From Akebia trifoliata (lineage: Eukaryota; Streptophyta; Magnoliopsida; Ranunculales; Lardizabalaceae), in the NCBI GenBank assembly GCA_017979445.1, contig JADQWC010000526.1, forward strand, positions 558,001 through 622,000: DNA of 64,000 nt, given 5' to 3'. Shown piece by piece: positions 32,163 to 45,353 of the stretch; the stretch's first letter is position 1, and each line of letters begins with the position of its first letter. Made by a program: the position numbers and the translations under genes. A model generated the notes under the pieces. The model was not told where the DNA came from. It saw only the letters and a program-made list of their open reading frames with translations, and did no database searches.

Positions 32163-32333
32163 AATCTAACCCGTGAGAGAGAGAGATGTGCCTTCTCAGG
32201 GTTAGACAGTTGACATTGTGGCGCTCTGAGATTTGGACTAAATCTCTCCATAAAGAGTTACGATGTAATATTCCATGGAGACAGAGATCGAGAGTTCGAT
32301 CGAGAGATCGATTGAGAGAGCGACTGTGAGAGA

Positions 32334-32370
<37 letters not shown>

Positions 32371-32562
32371 GATCGAGAGGTGGATCAAGGGAGCGACTGA
32401 GAGAGAGAGGGACGGAGAGAGAGAGATCGAGAGAGCGACTGAGAGAGAGAGATCGAGAGAGAGCGACTGAGAGAAAGAGAAAGCGAGAGAGTGCGAGAGA
32501 TCAACTGAGAGTGCGAGAGATCGAGAGAGAGCGACTGAGAGAGAGAGAGAGAGAGACAGTGA
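32163..32562. repeat. GA-rich microsatellite block (CT-rich leader) at the right end of the nested CACTA
   Basis: Compound (GA)n/GCGACTGA/GATCGA repeats ending about 140 bases before the right tip at 32704. On the minus strand this is CT-rich, like a plant 5' leader. Two other CACTA right ends in this window have the same kind of block at a similar distance. The Ser/Leu-rich and Arg/Glu-rich frames here are artefacts. Confidence 0.85.
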
Positions 32563-32704
32563 GTGGCTCATTCCCAAATAATGAGACGGGAAATGAGCGT
32601 TTAAAACGGCTTTAATAGGTAAAACAGTTTAAACCCATTTTTAATTAGAAACGGATACAATCCGTTTTATAATTTTGTTTCTCATTCATTGTTTTCTTAC
32701 AGTG
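32563..32704. repeat. Right terminal and subterminal region of the nested CACTA
   Basis: Contains ACGGATACAATCCGT (a palindrome) and variants of CGTTTAAAACGG and AAAACAGTTTAAAC, then the tip CTTACAGTG. Confidence 0.65.
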
Positions 32705-33436
32705 AACTCCCTAACTTGCCCATCCTATACCTAAGCTCGGCATTGTAACAAGATAACATAAATCCAACATGTTCAAGCTGAAGTAGAAGATAAGAATAAA
32801 GTTTTTAGTAATTTTCTAACAAAACAAGGCATCAACAATTGAGTGCCACACATCAAACATCGAAGCTTATATAATAAAAAAGAGTTCCAAGACATTTAGT
32901 GCTCAAAGAATGATTTATCTTTGACTACAACAATATATTTGTCAAAAGAGTTAGAAATGGCAGAAATCAACAAAAGTGTAAAATTGAAAATAGAAAGCAA
33001 AAATAATAGCTGAAACTAGAGTCGTTCCTAACCAAGACATATTTATATGACATGCAGACCAATGTGTTTAGTTTAATCTCCAAACAAAATGTGTCACATA
33101 GACACTGTACATTGTTAATTGAATGGGACACCGCTCTGGATCACAACTCAAGTAAGACATTTAGAACTCAAAGACAGATTTTTCAACTATAATTTCAAAT
33201 CTATTTATATAAAGAGAAGCACAGTTAATAACATGAACTAAGCAAGAAATTGAACATTCTCATACCAACACATAATTATTATTCCGACAAAAAGAAATTG
33301 AACATTCTCATATCGAAACAACAGATTTTAACCAGCTACCATCGGATGATGTACTGTAAGAAAAATGGGTGGAATCAACATCACTCCTCCATATAGATTA
33401 TAATTTAAATAAAGCTCCACTTTTAATAAAACTAGC

Positions 33437-33530
33437 TTATTAGTCAGTACTTAGTACCTCTTGGCGTGGTTGTCTTTTGTCCAAACCATCTCAATTCTGT
33501 GATGGTAGAAGCCAACGGTTATGCCAAGAA
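33437..33530 (-). pseudogene. Unrecognised exon-like fragment with stop codon
   Basis: The minus frame reads TVGFYHHRIEMVWTKDNHAK, RY, then a TAA stop. The composition is protein-like and the strand matches neighbouring captured fragments. I do not recognise the family. It might be a last exon. Confidence 0.3.
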
Positions 33531-33792
33531 CGCAGCCGTGTTTCGAACCTCATCTAACATTTTAATTTATTTCAAAGCTTGTTAAGACTTGAGAACAAGT
33601 TAAAAAGTAAGAGATGATGAAGACAGATCAAAGCTAGACTTCCAGTATGTTAGTCCAGGAAAATCATTTTAAAGATATTGAAGAACGTAAAAAAAAAAAA
33701 ATGCATAAAAATATGGTAGTTATGAAAAAAAGTGAAATAGTTAAATTTTCAGTTTTTCCATGCTCTCCTAGTTAAATAACACCAACCTGGTA

Positions 33793-33858
33793 GTGGCACA
33801 ACGGACAATTAGAGTTTTATCACCCATTTTCAAACCTTTAAGAGCGGTACAAGCAATC
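33793..33858 (-). pseudogene. Captured exon piece of splicing factor U2AF65
   Basis: The minus frame reads GIACTALKGLKMGDKTLIVR then CATTR with a donor (AG|GTTGG). Plant U2AF large subunit has nearly this sequence at the end of its third RNA recognition motif (ACAALNGLKMGDKTLTVRRA). The protein recognises the polypyrimidine tract of introns. It is a short match but distinctive. It sits between pieces of glyoxalase I, so the captures are interleaved. Confidence 0.65.
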
Positions 33859-33927
33859 CCTAGAAATAGTTAAAGACAAGAAGTGTTATAGCATAAGCAT
33901 GAAGAAGTAAAATGACTAGAAGACATA

Positions 33928-34888
33928 CTGATTTCCAACCATCAGGATCCAAGCAGGCAATGATCTTGGTGTTGATGCCAAGTAATGGTCCAGGTTCACG
34001 TGTAATCTTCCCTCCACAAAGTTTAATTGCTTCTACCGTCCTATAAACATCATTTGTTCCAATCGCAATATGGTAAAATCGTACAACACAAGGAACAAGT
34101 CATCTTAAAGGAATCCATTGAACAATGGGATGAATCCAGAATATTGCTTACCAAAAAATAGTAGTGTAAAGAAAAAATACATTTATTTTTTCATTAAAGG
34201 ATATTGACAACCACCTTATAACAAACAAAACAAAATCAAAAAAGAATTGGGGAAGAAAAAGAAGGGTATCCACCTGTGCATAACCATTTCCTTTATCATA
34301 CTCAATGACCCCGTAGTTGTATGTCAACTTCAGCACCACATTTTTATCTTCTGGACCATAGCCCATCATGGTAATTGTATACTTGAACAACATGTATACC
34401 AAATGTATGCCCATCAGGAATATTAAGACGAGATACTAAGCAAGGCTCCTAAAATTACTCATAAAGACGACATAGAAGAAAGAACAATCAACAAAGAAAT
34501 TCTGTCCAGCTTGTTGATAAGGAAAATGCCATGTTACCTTGTACTCGGGATTATCTCTTTTACAAAGAAGCTCCATACCAAAAGCCTATAAATCATAATC
34601 GTTGAACAGAAACATACAGATAGTAACTATTTCAATATAAATTAAAATGAAGAAAGCTTTCTGATTTATGCCTTCTCATAGAAATTTATGGTGCGATCAA
34701 GGTCACCCACTCGAAGCATCAGTTGACCCAAGGGCTTAGGCGTAGGGCCTCTTTCCAAAAGTTCAAACTTATAACCATCAGGATCTTCAACAAAAGCAAT
34801 TACAATACTGCCACCTTTGACAGGACCAGGTTCTTTGGTTACTTTGCCCCCTTTAACCTTTATAAAATCAACTGTCTTGACAACCTAT
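33928..34888 (-). pseudogene. Captured multi-exon fragment of glyoxalase I (lactoylglutathione lyase)
   Basis: Four minus-strand exons in order. 34888-34675: [40 protein letters not shown] and [16 protein letters not shown]. About 34587-34547: AFGMELLCKRDNPEYK with donor. About 34387-34273: YTITMMGYGPEDKNVVLKLT then YNYGVIEYDKGNGYAQV. About 34060-33935: IKLCGGKITREPGP then CLDPDGWKS. This is the two-domain plant glyoxalase I, which isomerises the methylglyoxal-glutathione adduct. Metal-ligand Glu residues (FELLERG) remain. The N-terminal part and the last exon are absent. Introns are present with GT-AG borders. It is the largest captured piece in the outer CACTA. Confidence 0.88.
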
Positions 34889-35399
34889 GCCAAGAAATAT
34901 GAAAATACATACCCTCGTAAAAGCTTACAAAAAATTTGAAAAATACTTCAAGAGCTATACAATGCTGATTACCCTTATATCTACTGTCAATGTCTCATGT
35001 GACTGAACAAGACTAAATAAAACATGGGGGAGAAAACTTCCTGATTTGTATTGTTACAAAGATATGCTTAATACAGACATTGGGGCCCATTTGATTGGCA
35101 TTTGACAGTAACTATAAGATATCAATTTATGAAAAATTCTCAAGAACACTAATTTAGATAAAGAAAACATAGTACTAGCAAATATTATATATTCTACATG
35201 TAGTTGGACCAGTTAAATTGTCCTGCCATTGAACTATTTTTAAGCCTCAAAACTATATTGAGTAGAAAGAAACCGCCAAACCCTGCCTAACAAATCCCAA
35301 TTTATGTGATGCAAAACTAGAAGCATGCACCTGATGAGTGTCTCGAAACATTGAATTATACGCACGTTTCCTGGACATTTATCTTAATTTTTGTCTATA

Positions 35400-36590
35400 T
35401 TTCTCTGTATTAAGATAATAATCAAGATAGCCTCGAAACATCATGTTGCATGTTATTAGATGATAATTAGGCTTAATTATACATAAATAATTTCATAAAT
35501 TTGATTACGTGTGTTTCTTGTGCAGAAAATCAACATTTTGGAGTCCAAATCTCAAGGCAAAAGCATTATGGCCCACTTTGGAATGCCCTAATTCTTAACT
35601 CATGTTCTCCTATTTTGTTCTCTTGTACAAAGAAACTAGAGGCTACTTTTGGACTCTTCTACACATTTTTTTCTTTATAAATAAAACCTCAATCTCTAGA
35701 GAAATGCCTCTTTTCTTCTTACTAATTTTCTACAATTTTCTAGTTTTTCTTTGAGAGAAAGAGTTCTTGTAGAAGTAAGATCTCAATAGTGTATTTTTTC
35801 TTTCATCTTTGTTCTTTAAATTTCCTTGTAACTCTACTGAAGGATCATCAAGAAGGAATCGAATTACAACATAGATTCTTCTCATTCTCTTTTCTACCAT
35901 GTTTCTCTTATTTTACTATTGTTGTAATTTGTTCCTTGCGATGATCGGCTAAACTTTTCTTAGAGAGGTCAATGACGCCGAAGCGAGTTCATCTTAATAT
36001 AGTTATTTTAATTCTATCATTTCTACTTTAAATGTGTTCTTGTAAAACCTCTTAAGGTGAGATCATCCACTTTGTAACTCCAATTCTAACTTTGATGATT
36101 ATTGCTTAGATGAGTTCAAGCTTAATCATGCTTTGTGATGAATTTAAAATATAAGTTGGATAATCTCCTCTAAGTTTAGGATTCATAATTGTTATTTCTC
36201 TACTTACATTCAAGTAATTAATCAATTTATCTTCCAATCCACGAACAACAATTTGTTAAGTGGATTGAGTTAAAAATGAGAATTATTCCGCAATAGGATG
36301 ACTTGCAAAGGTTAATTTGATCTCTCTAAGTTCATTTTACATTGTTTTCAATATCTATTCTTGCTCTCATTTCAATTTTATTTCATTTCTTAGTTGCAAT
36401 TTTCTAATCTATTTTAAAAATCTATTTTGCAGAATTCTATTTTGGTTTCAATTCGAATGAACATTTGAATCACGATTGTCCCTATGGAATGAATCTTATT
36501 TACCCAAGTTTTGTTCTAATATTTGGTCAATCTACATTTATGCAATCTACATAGCATCGATCACACCTAATTTACTAATGAGGTAACAGA
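35400..36590 (+). repeat. LTR-like repeat, copy 1 of an inverted pair
   Basis: Contains TTGCGATGATCGGCTAAAC...AGAGAGGTCAATGACGCCG (about 35937-35985) and TTTGGTTTCAATTCGAATGA...GATTGTCCCTATGGAA (about 36440-36490). Both segments recur, diverged, on the opposite strand at 37545-38180. This is probably part of a Ty3/gypsy-type LTR retrotransposon or its leader. There is no coding frame. Borders are approximate. Confidence 0.5.
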
Positions 36591-37383
36591 GAACTTAAAA
36601 TGGTTTAGATAGATCATTTTGATGAATAGATTTTGAACAATTAAAAAATTGGCAGCTTTGACAACTCAATGCACAGATGCAAGAAAACCCAAGTCAGTTG
36701 AGCCACAAGTTCAAGAATAGAGTTTTCGAATACCGCTTTAAAAAGTCAATAACCCCCAAAATATATAATAATTTCCACAATGCTTCTTATAGGGATCCCA
36801 TTCCTAAAAGTTTTTCGCCCAATGTATTACAATTCGCAATTCAAGGTGTTCATCTTATCACCTGAAATTGACAAAACATCACATTTTCTCTCTTTGGTAA
36901 CCAAACTTTCATGATTTCAGGATCACCAAGGAAATATAGACCAGAATATAGGTCACAAGGTGGATAAAAGATAGAAAAAAGGAATCCCATTGATAATAGT
37001 ACCTTTGATCCGGAAAAAAAATTGAAAATTGAAAAACACAAAATTGTACATTGAAGAAAAGAAACTTACTGATTCGGAAAAAAAAAATCCCCAAATTAGT
37101 ACCTTTGATATTTGATTTTAATGAATGACTAAAGTACAAGAAAAGCCAAGCTTTCCAATTTATAACCCTATATCAAGGGTAGTCAATAAATTGGATTCCT
37201 AATCCGTCCAAGCCCAATTGATAATAGTTTCACTCTTATTCATATTAGATATGGTTTCTATCTATGAGATCTGAATCCAATTCAAGTAATCGGATGGATT
37301 TATCTTATCATGATTTGGATACCCAAATTACCCCGATCCAAACCTGATATTCGTAGCCACATCTACATCACTAGCTTTCTACC

Positions 37384-38830
<1,447 letters not shown>

Positions 38831-40486
38831 ATTATTGGGACCTTATCAATAAGTAACCAAAAAAAAAAAGCATCAACTTATAGGAAGAAAGGATTGAAGA
38901 AGGAAACATAAACATTTAATATAATTATGCTTTAGTGGTGGTGTTACATTGCTGTCATGACCCCAGGGAACACATGGACAATAACCTACCATATGCAATA
39001 ACCACGTGTGATGCAAAGAATACAAGTTCACATAACCTATTTCAATAGTACACGGTTAACTGTCAAATGTAACCTACCATTACTCATTACTAAGCAAAAC
39101 ATATGCAATAACCATTAAAGATTAAACAAAACACACATCACCTATAATCATACATTACTAACTAGGATACTAATAATTAAGAACAACACATTATAATTAT
39201 AAGTGGAAAAAGAAATGGACCTAAAGGGATAAATTCGCTACAAAGAGAGTAGCCAAAGCCATGTTGCGATTGGTGATATGTGAGAGCAGCAACAACAGGA
39301 GGGAGTTGAAGCAATAAAAAAGAGAGGATTAGATTATGGATAACTTTGTAGATGAATGACAGATTTGTGGCATTTAATGTCCCCTATTTGAAAGCTTTTA
39401 AACTAATATGCTTTAGACTCTTAAGAACTAGACTAGACTAAATTCATTGAGTAATTCAAGACGCTAATACTTTCTTATAGTGCGATCTAGAAACACTATT
39501 GCAAGCTGAGGCCTTGGAAAGACCACAATAGGTTGCTTCATTCCTAGGTCATCCACCTTGGACCACTTGAAATCATATATCACCACAAAAAAAGGCATTT
39601 ACAGTTATGGGAAACTAATAATCCCCAAGTGCATCTTATCCACATTTGAACTTCCCAAAGGTTCTAGTTGCTGTCAGCATAGTTTCCTGGACTGCAACTC
39701 CTCATGTTTCAGGCTTTACCATTTCTACTTTAGTGTTTTAGGTTCCTGTATTAGTTTTCAGGAGAACATGAGTGGTTACAACACCTCAATACCTTACCAC
39801 ACTTACTAATTCTGTGGTGATGGGGAAATAGATGCCTCTTTTGACCTATGAATGTGTAAACAGTGCAATGCAAGAAGCAAACATCCAACCATCTTTTGAC
39901 AATTGAACCAACAAAGTCCATATATCAACTTAAATAGAAAATACAAAAATAAAGAATTTCACAGCTCCTCTGAGACAAACGTTTGAGCATACGTGCACAA
40001 AATTTAGATAAAATGCTAAACACTAAAGTAGTAGGGAATTTGTAAAGCTTTGAATCAAGTTCAAATAAAACAAAAACAAGAAATTTTGTGTGCAGCATAT
40101 GACCTAGTCTATCAAAAAGCCTTAACTAGGAATGCACACCCCCTTCAGTAGTGGTCCTTCCAAAAGGAAAATATTATGTTTTGCTTTCAAAGAATGATCT
40201 AACAAAAAATAAAAATATCCTTCAAAGAACCTTGTGTCAAAAGCAAGAAAATCACCATGGACATCCCTAAGGAAACATTGCCAGTAAATGGGCATTTCTT
40301 ATCACTATATGTCCTTGAAAACAAGAACATCGTTATGTAATCCACATTACAGAATGGTTCTATAGGATGCTCTCACAATTAATAATCCAATGCTTACAAC
40401 ACTATGTCAAAATGAAAATTCAATTGCTCATAAACAAAGAGTAAAGCACGACAATAGCAAGAGACGGACAAGCAGAACCTACCCAA
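38831..40486. other. No gene recognised, interior of the large CACTA
   Basis: AT-rich sequence with no recognisable exon. It may be intron sequence from captured genes. Confidence 0.4.
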
Positions 40487-40569
40487 AATAATAAGCTTTC
40501 TTAGTTTCACAATATTCCTCAACTCTAACATGGGGAAGCATTTCCTTTTGAAGTATCTCTTTGGCATAC
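40487..40569 (-). pseudogene. Captured exon of RNA polymerase II subunit RPB2
   Basis: After acceptor CTTTGCAG the minus frame reads [20 protein letters not shown] then ETKKAYYFG, and a donor (GG|GTAGGT). Eukaryotic RPB2 has almost exactly this stretch ([23 protein letters not shown]). It is a complete small exon with both splice sites. RPB2 is the second-largest catalytic subunit of Pol II. A single 28-residue exon cannot act by itself. Confidence 0.85.
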
Positions 40570-41135
40570 CTGCAAAGTATAAAAGCATGTAGTTTTCCTA
40601 AACATACATACCTTCACATAGACAACATACATCCTGAAGACATGAATAGAACTATGAACTAAACATATTCAATCCTTTTTTTCCCTCATCACACCTATGG
40701 TGGATCCCCCTTTCTAAGTGTGTGAGCATTTTGTTGAGTATGTGAGTGCCTTAGTGAAATCAAAGGAACTCCTTGGACTCTTGGGTGAGGTTATATTAGG
40801 GGATTACTTGAGCGCACACGTACTCCATGTGACAAGAGGCTAAGTTAATGCCAATGCGGAAAAGTATATCAAATCTTGAAATCAAATATAAATACATTCA
40901 AACAAAATCTTCTTTGAGCACTTGAAGAGCAAACAAATCAAGTAAAAATGGCTATTTCCTGCAACATTTTTCTTTATAATCTAGAACTCCCAAAATAGGG
41001 AAAAAAATAAAATAATTTTAGCTCAAGTAAGATAAATTGAAACAATTTTTTGAAAAAAAACAGCCTTAAATTGGGTGTCTGGTCAAAGTTTCAATTTTCC
41101 TAATTACCAAATCTCAACAAATCATAACAAAACTG

Positions 41136-41485
41136 TTAGAAAATAACCCTATGATCTGAAGTATAAATCAACAAGAACACAAGACACAAGATATATGTGG
41201 TTCGGTAACATCAACGACCTACGTCCACGGGCGAAAAATGGCGATTTCACTATATTAACCAAAGAAGAACTAGATTACAATTTCTCGCTGTCTCTCATAT
41301 ATTTCTCACACCCTTTCGGGTTTCATCTCTTACCCTTCATATACTTAGGGTTATAAAGAGGTTAAACGGGTCGGATCCAAAACCAAACCAAATGGGCCCA
41401 ATATTTTACCCGACACATTACCAATTAAACGGGTCATGTGGGTCGTTAACGGATCATTAAAAGATCCGGTTTGAATCCACGACAA
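41136..41485. mobile_element. Probable solo LTR or LTR fragment, copia type
   Basis: Begins TGTTAGAAAATAACCC and contains ATGTGGTTCGG...CCTACGTCCACGGG, the hallmark arrangement of many plant copia LTRs (compare the LTR at 1925, which has GTACGTCCACGGATC). It ends near CCACGACA. There is no second copy or gene nearby, and target duplications do not match at the borders I tried. Confidence 0.5.
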
Positions 41486-41675
41486 ATCTCCATATACAAG
41501 AATAGAAGACATAACCCAATAAAAACCAATCGAACCCTAATTACCAAAAAAATTACTCAAATCATTCAACAACCCTAAAGTAATTTGATCCACTAGTGTA
41601 GAAACCTCATGTGATCAAAGAATCTCAAAATCTCAAATCTCGAAAGATGGAACGAAAGATAAAGAGAGTAAAACC

Positions 41676-41677
41676 TT
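41676..41677 (-). promoter_or_regulatory. Putative 5' splice donor of the leader exon, large CACTA
   Basis: On the minus strand, TTCAA|GTAAGGTTTT follows the CT-rich block and a transcribed-looking stretch. The exon side is weaker (A instead of G before GT) than in the other two elements. Confidence 0.4.
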
Positions 41678-41903
41678 ACTTGAATAGAGAAATCGGAAGA
41701 GTCGTTTTGTTTTTTTGTTTTTATTGAATCGAAGAGCCGTGAGAGATGCTATTAATCTTGAGTTCCAATCAAAGTACATAAACCCTAGTTTTTGAGTTTT
41801 TTCATTTTCACTTTGTGATCTTTGCGAACCCTAGATCTAGGAATCCGTGGAGGGAGAGAGTGCGTGAACCCTAGGTCTAGGAAGCTATGTAGAGAGAAAA
41901 TGT

Positions 41904-41936
41904 ATGTGTATGTGTGTGTGTGTGTGTGTGTGCGCG
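41904..41936. repeat. TG microsatellite
   Basis: About 14 TG units followed by CGCGC, near the right end of the large CACTA. Confidence 0.9.
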
Positions 41937-42054
41937 CAAACCCTAGATCTGATTAAGATTTGTAGATTTGAGACAAATTTGGGAAGCGAGTTCACAAACC
42001 CTAGATCTTGAATGTTGTGGAGAAAGAGTGTGTGCGAGAGATAGATACAAAGAT

Positions 42055-42160
42055 AGAGAGTGTGATCGAGAGTTTTTAAGAGAGAGAGAGAGTGTGCGAG
42101 AGAAAGAGAGAGCAAGGACGAGAGACAAAGAGTGCAAAATGAGAGAGAGCGTACGAGAAC

Positions 42161-42227
<67 letters not shown>

Positions 42228-42265
42228 GCGAGAGATTTGCATGTGAGACAGAAACAGATATGTGT

Positions 42266-42305
<40 letters not shown>
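42055..42305. repeat. GA-rich microsatellite block (CT-rich leader) at the right end of the large CACTA
   Basis: Long (GA)n runs (for example 42163-42213 and 42269-42303) ending about 125 bases before the tip at 42428. Same placement as the blocks at 32163-32562 and 62527-62800. Confidence 0.9.
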
Positions 42306-42306
<1 letters not shown>

Positions 42307-42428
42307 GTTTGATACATTGGTGTCTCATACAATTAATCTAATAAGAAACGTCAGTTAAATGACTGCTAAGAACTGTCGCAATTAGCGATAGTCTTTACTA
42401 GTCGTTTTAGGCGTGTTTTGACATAGTG
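42306..42428. repeat. Right terminal and subterminal repeats of the large CACTA
   Basis: Reverse complement: CACTATGTCAAAAC, then CCTAAAACGACTAGTAAAG, CGACAGTTCTTAGCAGTC and GACGTTTC. The same order of motifs occurs at 63010-62890. CCA follows directly (42429-42431). Confidence 0.8.
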
Positions 42429-42431
42429 CCA

Positions 42432-44059
42432 AATAATCAAGTTTCAACATTTTTACAATTTACCTTCCGTTTCAAGTAGTTTCTTTCAAAAATTTTAACG
42501 TCAACCATGAGCCAGGAAGCTTAGAACAACTAATCAAATCCCTATTAGAGTCCAAGCATGGGAAGGCCATTTTCTTTTCTATTCTTTTCAATATTTATAT
42601 CAATTTTTCTGTGATCTAAATTTCTTAGGATAAAATTGAAAAATGCATTAGTTCAGGGTTCTTCAGACTATCAAAGGTTTAAGTCTACATCTTTGTAATT
42701 ATTATAAGCAACTCTTAGAAATAGAGGTAGCTGTAGACACCCCAATTTATATAGACTGAGCTCGAAATGCTTGACTCAAAAAATCTATGCCACATGCCCA
42801 TTCCAAGAGGGCCCAAATCTGACCTTGTCCGTGCCAAAGGCATGGACCATGCAAAAGTTTGGCCTAGCCTATGTACCCCAAGGCCTTTTATATTTTTTCT
42901 CTAGTTGTGGATACCCCAAGGACCTTGAAACTTTTCTCTGGTCCATGCCTTAAGTAAGGATCAAACTATTTTCTGTTGTTTCTTGATTCTCACTCCCATA
43001 TGTTATAGATTATGTTAAGGTATTTTACACTTTAATCCTCACTAATCACTCTATTTCCTTTATTCCCAAGAAACAATCAAGGTAAGTTACCCTCTTTACC
43101 CCTTCATTAATTGTTCTCTTAGTTTTTCTTCTGTAGTTCTCTTGTAAATTTGTGAATCTTTAAGGGTAGAATCCTTTCAACCTTCTTAAGAGTCAATTAC
43201 CCCTAACCTTAGTTTGTTTGGAGTCAAAGCAAGGTAATTGACCCTTGAGTCCCTCCTCTTGTGGATAATTCTAGGCCATGCACCAAAAGATCAAAGTAAT
43301 TTGATCTAGTTCATGGAAAATAGATCCTTTTACCCATCAAATGAATTATCTAGAACTTAGGGAGCATTTACACTTTTAGCCCCAGTTTGTTAGAACCCTT
43401 GAGATGGTAATTGACCCTTAAGTCCCTCTAAGTGTGGATAAATTCATGCCCTTTTCAATTTTTTTATTGAAATTATCATTTTCGTCAAGGCTTTGGGCAA
43501 TAATATTCCTCAAAGAATTCTCTACAGACTTGGAGGACATTAAAACTCTTATCTTTTGATCATCTTGATTGGTAAGACTAATAAGAGTGTAAATGACCAT
43601 CAAAACCTCTTTGATGGAAGGCAAATAAGATCATTTTATGTGGTTTAAGTATAATTAAGTTGAACTTGTGATGTATGGATTATTATGTCCCCAAGGGTCT
43701 TCAAATTAAAGCCTATAAATAGAGCACCCTCCCAAGACAAAAAAAAAAAAAAAAAAAAAATTCTCTCCTCCCAAAGTTTGTCACAAATCTTCTTCTTGAG
43801 AGCTTCAAAGACCCCAAAATCTGGCCAAGTTCATACTTAAACCTTTCGGGAGCTAAGTCATGAAGACCAAGGTAGTATTGCTTTAATTTTATTTTACTTG
43901 TATTCGCCCTTCCTACTTCTCCCCCCCCCCCCCCCCACCCTCTCTAGTTTTCTTTTTTGTTATTTTGCATTACAACCTTAAATAATCTAAGCCCCTATCT
44001 CACCTAGTATCTCTGTAAACTTGTCCGAAAAATGTGACAGACTAGGAATCGGAAGAAAG
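42432..44059. mobile_element. Possible fragment of a large Tat/Ogre-type LTR
   Basis: GTAGACACCCCAATTTATATAG at about 42731 resembles the start of Tat/Ogre-type LTRs. The following 1.3 kb is non-coding. It holds a poly-A run (43739-43761) and a poly-C run (43921-43936). No second copy or internal genes. The stretch 42499-42565 is similar to 15838-15905 left of the large CACTA. Confidence 0.35.
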
Positions 44060-44200
44060 CACTAGTACAAAAAAGACTTTAGACAATGATTTTTAAGTAA
44101 TGACTAAAGTTTTCGACATCGGTTAATACACCGATGTTTATACTAGCAATGTCTAAAATCTAGTGTTTTAGACATCGATTTTTAACTCAAATGCATTAGT
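44060..44200. mobile_element. Left end of a further CACTA element
   Basis: Tip CACTAGTACAAAAAAGACTTT, followed by subterminal ACATCGGT and AAAACATCG-type motifs (44120-44190) typical of plant CACTA families with ACATCGG repeats. I found no right end with matching tip. The base triplet before it is AAG (44057-44059). The right end may lie beyond the window or be lost. Confidence 0.65.
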
Positions 44201-44424
44201 GAAATTCTACTTGGCATGGCCAACCTCCCCCCACCAGATTTGTCAAATATGTGGTAAGAAAATACTTCAAATATGAAACCTATATTATTAAAGCATTTTG
44301 GCATGCTCGCTGACATAAGTTATACTAATGGACAAATAAGATCTCGTACAGAATCATAGCCGCAGACTCACTAAGAAGGCCAAGGTTCACAGGAAAGTAG
44401 TAAAGTAAGTATTTAGAACCAGTT

Positions 44425-44528
44425 GCACGCAGGACTTTCCAAGGGGGCGGTGCGTGTGACCATGCGATTAGTCTCACCCAAAGGTTGGGGATACACATGG
44501 TAAGAGAAAAAAAAAAAAAAAAAAAAAA
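44425..44528 (+). mobile_element. SINE-like retroposon with poly(A) tail
   Basis: About 80 bases containing GTGACCATGCGATTAGTCTC and GGTTGGGGATACAC, a combination I associate with plant SINE families, end in a run of about 24 A. The insertion is bordered by TATTTAGAACCAGTTG (left) and AATTTAGAATGAGTTG (right), an imperfect duplication of about 15 bases. That arrangement indicates retroposition. Confidence 0.55.
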
Positions 44529-45290
44529 GAATTTAGAATGAGTTGGAATAAAAATAAATAAATTATTTATTTAATAATCAGACAACATTAGCTGCTACCA
44601 TATTCCTTCTCCTTTGTCGAACTAGTACACTGAACTTTTAGTTGAAATAACCAAATTAGAAATTTGAGCTATTTTGTTTCAGGTTTTAGCTGATGTCGGT
44701 ATTAGTGCTTGTAATATATATATATGTTTTAGTGGAATAGTTACACCCTAAATATCATCATCTTAAGCTTCTTTACATAATAAATGCAATGAAAAATGAG
44801 TTCATCAACTCATACAACAACGGTGTATTCCTCAAAACACCCAACACACGGGTATTCTACTATTGCGGAAAATCTTCCTTAGACCAATCAAGATTGAAAA
44901 CTACAAAAATTCAAAGTAGAGAACACAAAACACAAGAGATTTATGTAGATTAGCAAGATTGCCAAGGTACCAATTTGGAAAACTTTATTAAATACTCAGA
45001 ATATTCTGCACATACATACTAGAGAACAGATTCTTTAACATAATAAACATGATCCGATGAATGAAAACAGTTAATAAAAATAAATAGACACCTCGCATCC
45101 ATCAGGATTAAGGTCCATCAAAGGAAATGACATTCCAGACCCCCATGTCAGTGCAACTAATGTTACCATCAAAGGATGCTCCATACAAAGTTCCATCATT
45201 CTGCAGACCATGGATTAAGTAACTATCAGTCTTCTTATTAAGTATAATGGCTACAAATCAAGAAACAATCAAGCTGATTTTCCATGTGTA
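44529..45290. other. Mixed repeat sequence with one exon-like piece
   Basis: The 44740-45010 part resembles a copia LTR (CTCATACAACAACGGTG, ACAAAACACAAGAGATTTATG). At about 45215-45090 the minus strand is open and protein-like (MEHPLMVTLVALTWGSGMSF then PLMDLNPDGCE, then GT). I cannot name the family. The sequence just to its left is the start of an A/T-rich spacer. Confidence 0.35.
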
Positions 45291-45305
45291 ACACGAGGCA
45301 TTTTT
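45291..45305. repeat. LINE target-site duplication, left copy
   Basis: ACACGAGGCATTTTT, identical to 51256-51270. Confidence 0.9.
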
Positions 45306-45353
45306 TTTTTTTGATTGATAAGCTGGGGTTAAAGGGACACCGCCCTGAAAACA

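Larger units (their letters stand above)
17403..32704 (-). mobile_element. Nested Pack-CACTA element (15.3 kb)
   Basis: Left tip CACTACAACAAATATGG (17403) and the reverse complement of the right tip CACTGTAAGAAAACAATG (ending 32704) share CACT, AA and AAA positions. Both are flanked by AAC (17400-17402 and 32705-32707). The subterminal sequences GAGCAGTTTATAACCG (left) and GAGCGTTTAAAACGG (right) are related. It lies inside the 15911-42428 element and carries fragments of at least seven host genes, a solo LTR and a gypsy element. The terminal repeats are poorer than in the other two elements, so the pairing rests on the duplication plus the shared motif. Confidence 0.65.

Noticed and set aside
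32107..32615. Long Ser/Leu-rich and Arg/Glu-rich open frames over the GA blocks (also 41885-42341 and 62596-62928).
   Set aside because: They are translations of GA/CT microsatellites, open on both strands because the repeat has no stop codons.
39471..39485. TTTCTTATAGTG as a right CACTA end, paired with TACTGTAAGAAAA at 33352.
   Set aside because: The flanking triplets differ (ATG and CGA), the left tip lacks CACTA, and there are no subterminal repeats.
41592..41610. CACTAGTGTAGAAACC as a CACTA left end.
   Set aside because: The sequence is a short palindrome without subterminal repeats, inside the large CACTA near its leader region.
43739..43936. Poly-A and poly-C tracts as a retroposon tail or special regulatory element.
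   Set aside because: No duplication or retroposon body is attached; homopolymer slippage is the simpler explanation.
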